From: Microbacterium halophytorum
Lineage (GTDB): Bacteria > Actinomycetota > Actinomycetes > Actinomycetales > Microbacteriaceae
NCBI RefSeq assembly: GCF_002970975.1
Contig: NZ_PNFA01000005.1
Coordinates: 124,001-188,000 of the forward strand
Reading direction: 5' to 3'
DNA length: 64,000 nt
Part shown: in pieces, positions 61,657 through 64,000 of the stretch
How the letters are laid out: the number at the start of each line of letters is the position of its first letter
Position numbering within the stretch: position 1 is the stretch's first letter
Program-made: the position numbers and the translations under genes
Notes under the pieces: generated by a model
The model's input: the letters and a program-made list of their open reading frames with translations, nothing else
Database searches by the model: none
Told to the model about the DNA's origin: nothing

Positions 61657-63177
61657 GTGATCAAAGCTGACCACCAATCGACATTACTTTCCGTCCGCGG
61701 CGTCAAGAAGCGCTTCGGCCCGGTCAAAGCGCTGCGCGGGGTCGACCTCGACGTCGCACCGGGCGAGGTGCACTGCCTTCTGGGCCAGAACGGCGCGGGC
61801 AAGTCGACGCTCATCAAGGTGCTCGCGGGCGTTCATGAGCCGGATGCCGGCGAGCTGCTCTGGCACGGCACGCGCGCCGCGGTCGACGGGCCGCAGTCCG
61901 CCATCGATCTCGGCATCGCGACGATGTACCAGGAGCTCGACGTCGTGGACGGCCTGACCATCGCGGAGAACATCTTCCTCGGGCACGAGCTCGAGCGCGG
62001 CGGCGTGACGAAGCGCAAGGAGCAGACGCAGAAGACGCGCGAGATCCTCGCGCGCCTCGGGCACTCGTCGCTCTCGCCCCATGCGGAGGTCGGCTCCCTG
62101 AGCTCGGCCGAGAAGCAGATCGTGAGCATGGCGCGCGCCCTCTCGCACGACATCGAGCTGATCGTGATGGACGAACCATCGGCCGTTCTCGACAAGGAGG
62201 AGGTCGACAACCTCTTCCGCGTGGTGCACGAACTCACCTCTCAGGGCATCGCCGTCATCTACATCACGCACCGGCTCGAGGAGATCCGCCGCATCGGCGA
62301 CCGCATCACGGTCCTGAAGGACGGCGCGTCGATGGCGAGCAACCTGCCCGTCGCCGACACCCCGACGCCCGAGCTCATCAAGCACATGACGGGCCGCGAG
62401 GTGAAGAACGTGTTCCCCGACCGGCCCGGCGTTCCCGAGGACGCGCCCGTGCTGCTCGAGGTCGACTCGCTCAGCGCGCCCGGCGACTTCGACGATGTGT
62501 CCTTCCGCGTCCGCGCCGGCGAGATCGTCGGCCTCGCCGGCCTCGTCGGGTCAGGGCGCTCCGAGATCGTCGAAGCCGTCTACGGCGCGCGCAAGCCGTC
62601 GTCCGGCAGCGTTTCGGTGCGCGGGAAGAGGCTCGCGGCGGGCTCGGTCCCCGCCGCCGTCGCGGCCGGCCTCGGCCTCAGCCCCGAGGAGCGGAAGTCG
62701 CAGGGCCTGATCCTCGACCAGCCGATCTACCGGAACGTGACCCTCTCGTCGTTCGCATCGATCGCGAGCTCCGGCCTGCTGAACGAGCGCGAGGAGCGCC
62801 GCCTGGCGGACGAGCAGATCGGCGCGCTCGAGCTGCGCCCCGCCGACTCGACGCGCGCCGCCGGCACGCTCTCGGGCGGCAACCAGCAGAAGATCCTGCT
62901 GGCGCGCTGGCTCGTCCACGGCAGCAGCATCCTGCTGCTCGACGAGCCGACGCGCGGCGTCGACGTCGGCGCCAGGGCCGAGATCTACGCGCTCATCCGC
63001 CGCCTCGCCGACGCGGGCAATGCCATCGTCGTGATCTCCAGCGAGATCGAAGAGGTGCTCGGCCTCGCCGACACCGTGCTCGTCATCGGAGACGGGCGCC
63101 TTCTGACCACAGTCGACTCTTCCGAGATCGATGAGCACGGCGTGCTCGATCTCGTCATGAAAGGAACCGCAGCGTGA
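61657..63177 (+). CDS. Sugar ABC transporter ATPase (RbsA/MglA type, two ATPase domains)
   Basis: A 506-residue double ATPase. Domain 1 has Walker A GQNGAGKSTL and a signature changed to SLSSAEKQIV; Walker B is LIVMDEPSAVL. Domain 2 has GLVGSGRSE in place of Walker A, the TLSGGNQQKI signature and LLLLDEPTRGVD. This asymmetry is normal for RbsA-type proteins. GTG at 61657 is the likely start; a -10-like element just upstream suggests a leaderless message. The permease gene overlaps its stop as GTGA. Confidence 0.9.
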   Translation: MIKADHQSTLLSVRGVKKRFGPVKALRGVDLDVAPGEVHCLLGQNGAGKSTLIKVLAGVHEPDAGELLWHGTRAAVDGPQSAIDLGIATMYQELDVVDGLTIAENIFLGHELERGGVTKRKEQTQKTREILARLGHSSLSPHAEVGSLSSAEKQIVSMARALSHDIELIVMDEPSAVLDKEEVDNLFRVVHELTSQGIAVIYITHRLEEIRRIGDRITVLKDGASMASNLPVADTPTPELIKHMTGREVKNVFPDRPGVPEDAPVLLEVDSLSAPGDFDDVSFRVRAGEIVGLAGLVGSGRSEIVEAVYGARKPSSGSVSVRGKRLAAGSVPAAVAAGLGLSPEERKSQGLILDQPIYRNVTLSSFASIASSGLLNEREERRLADEQIGALELRPADSTRAAGTLSGGNQQKILLARWLVHGSSILLLDEPTRGVDVGARAEIYALIRRLADAGNAIVVISSEIEEVLGLADTVLVIGDGRLLTTVDSSEIDEHGVLDLVMKGTAA

Positions 63178-64000
63178 GCTCGCAGACCCCGGAAACCACG
63201 ACGACCGTGCAGGCACCGCCGTCTGCGCTGCGCCGGCTGATGTCCGGCGCATTCGGCCGCAACCTCGGCCTGATCGTCGCGCTGCTCCTGATCGTCGTCG
63301 TCGGCATCGTCACCGCGCCCGACACGTTCGCGAACGTGAACAATGCGCTGACGATCCTGCGCCAGGCGTCGATCATCGGCGTGATCAGCATCGGTATGAC
63401 GTTCGTCATCCTCTCGGCGGGGATCGACCTCTCGGTCGGCGCGATCATGGGCCTCGCCTCCGTGACGGCGACGATCGCATCGGTGCAGGATCTCGCCGAA
63501 TCGACGCACTGGATCGTGATGCTGCTGATCGCCCTCGCCACGGGCGTCGCCGCCGGCCTCATCAACGGGATCGTGATCGCGTACGGCAAGGTGGCGGCTT
63601 TCATGGCGACGCTCGCCATGATGGTCGGCGCCCGCGGCCTCGCCGAGATCGTGTCGGACAACCAGACGCTGGTGATCTCGAACCGAGGCTTCACGCAGAC
63701 GCTGAACGTCGACATCCTGGGCGTCGACATCCTGATCTGGATCTTCGCCCTCGTCGCGTTCGCCGGCTGGTTCATCCTGAACCGCACGACTTTCGGCCGG
63801 CGCACCGTCGCGATCGGCGGCAACCCGGAGGCCTCCCGCCTCAGCGGCATCAAGGTGAAGCGGCACACCATGTGGCTGTACGGCATCTCGGGCCTGTGCG
63901 CCGGCATCGCCGCCGTCATGATGCTCGCCCGCACGACGGCCGGCACGTCGACGCACGGCACGCTCTACGAGCTCGATGCGATCGCGGCCGTCGTCGTCGG
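63174..64000 (+). CDS. Sugar ABC transporter permease (RbsC type), cut by window end
   Basis: The first 275 residues of an RbsC-like permease, open to the window end. A short polar N-terminus leads into membrane segments, with GIDLSVGAIMGLASV and the RRTVAIGGNPEASRLSGI loop typical of ribose/xylose/inositol permeases. GTG start overlapping the ATPase stop. The remaining part and any further genes of the operon are outside the window. Confidence 0.9.
   Translation, partial: MSSQTPETTTTVQAPPSALRRLMSGAFGRNLGLIVALLLIVVVGIVTAPDTFANVNNALTILRQASIIGVISIGMTFVILSAGIDLSVGAIMGLASVTATIASVQDLAESTHWIVMLLIALATGVAAGLINGIVIAYGKVAAFMATLAMMVGARGLAEIVSDNQTLVISNRGFTQTLNVDILGVDILIWIFALVAFAGWFILNRTTFGRRTVAIGGNPEASRLSGIKVKRHTMWLYGISGLCAGIAAVMMLARTTAGTSTHGTLYELDAIAAVVV

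Overview
The window is a high-GC chromosomal segment of an actinobacterium, most likely of the family Microbacteriaceae (inference). The evidence is the very strong G/C bias at third codon positions, frequent GTG starts, GTP-dependent PEP carboxykinase, a RamB-type regulator, a Trp tRNA followed by secE-nusG, and a WXG100/EssC-type secretion locus. No rRNA, insertion sequence, CRISPR array or intact prophage was seen.

Layout. 1-4.5 kb: a branched-chain amino acid type ABC importer (livG partial, F, H, M, J). 4.5-6.8 kb: an AarF/UbiB kinase-like gene coupled to a PadR regulator. 6.8-19.6 kb: a compact type VII secretion island with a divergent toxin arm (WXG100-like protein, HNH nuclease, two unknown or immunity candidates), an Esx protein, an RDD-FHA membrane protein, a 1602-residue EssC/EccC-like ATPase and a translationally coupled lipoprotein. 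19.7-23.9 kb: a TetR-MFS efflux pair divergent from formaldehyde dehydrogenase and a GlcG/HbpS protein. 23.9-29.4 kb: pckG and ramB (divergent), an orphan AbiEi/DUF559-like gene and a luciferase-like oxidoreductase. 29.6-32.1 kb: glyA and folD behind a ZTP riboswitch. 32.6-35.1 kb: an unusual sigma factor with fused zinc-binding, transmembrane and external parts.

35.4-47.4 kb is the tRNA-Trp/secE/nusG/rplK/rplA/rplJ/rplL neighbourhood, all on the minus strand. Unrelated modules interrupt it: a YqaJ-like nuclease, an MFS-MarR operon with two operator dyads on its promoter, a five-gene SipW-dependent export operon, and a WYL regulator/VOC pair that share a palindromic operator. 47.5-51.7 kb holds an aminotransferase, murB with two MaoC-type dehydratases, and a TSUP transporter.

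51.7-60.2 kb is an eight-gene, tightly overlapping minus-strand operon related to the ebo (metabolite traffic) clusters: EboC-type UbiA prenyltransferase, a TIM-barrel/EboA fusion, EboB-type TatD hydrolase, EboE, EboF-type phosphodiesterase, isopentenyl diphosphate isomerase, a Gfo/Idh/MocA oxidoreductase and a sugar isomerase. No EboD cyclase is present. A sugar/cyclitol-type ABC importer (binding protein on the minus strand, ATPase and permease on the plus strand, permease cut by the window end) lies next to it. I regard this operon as the best candidate for an undescribed pathway. It plausibly joins an imported polyol or sugar, redox/isomerase steps and a prenyl group, but its product is unknown.
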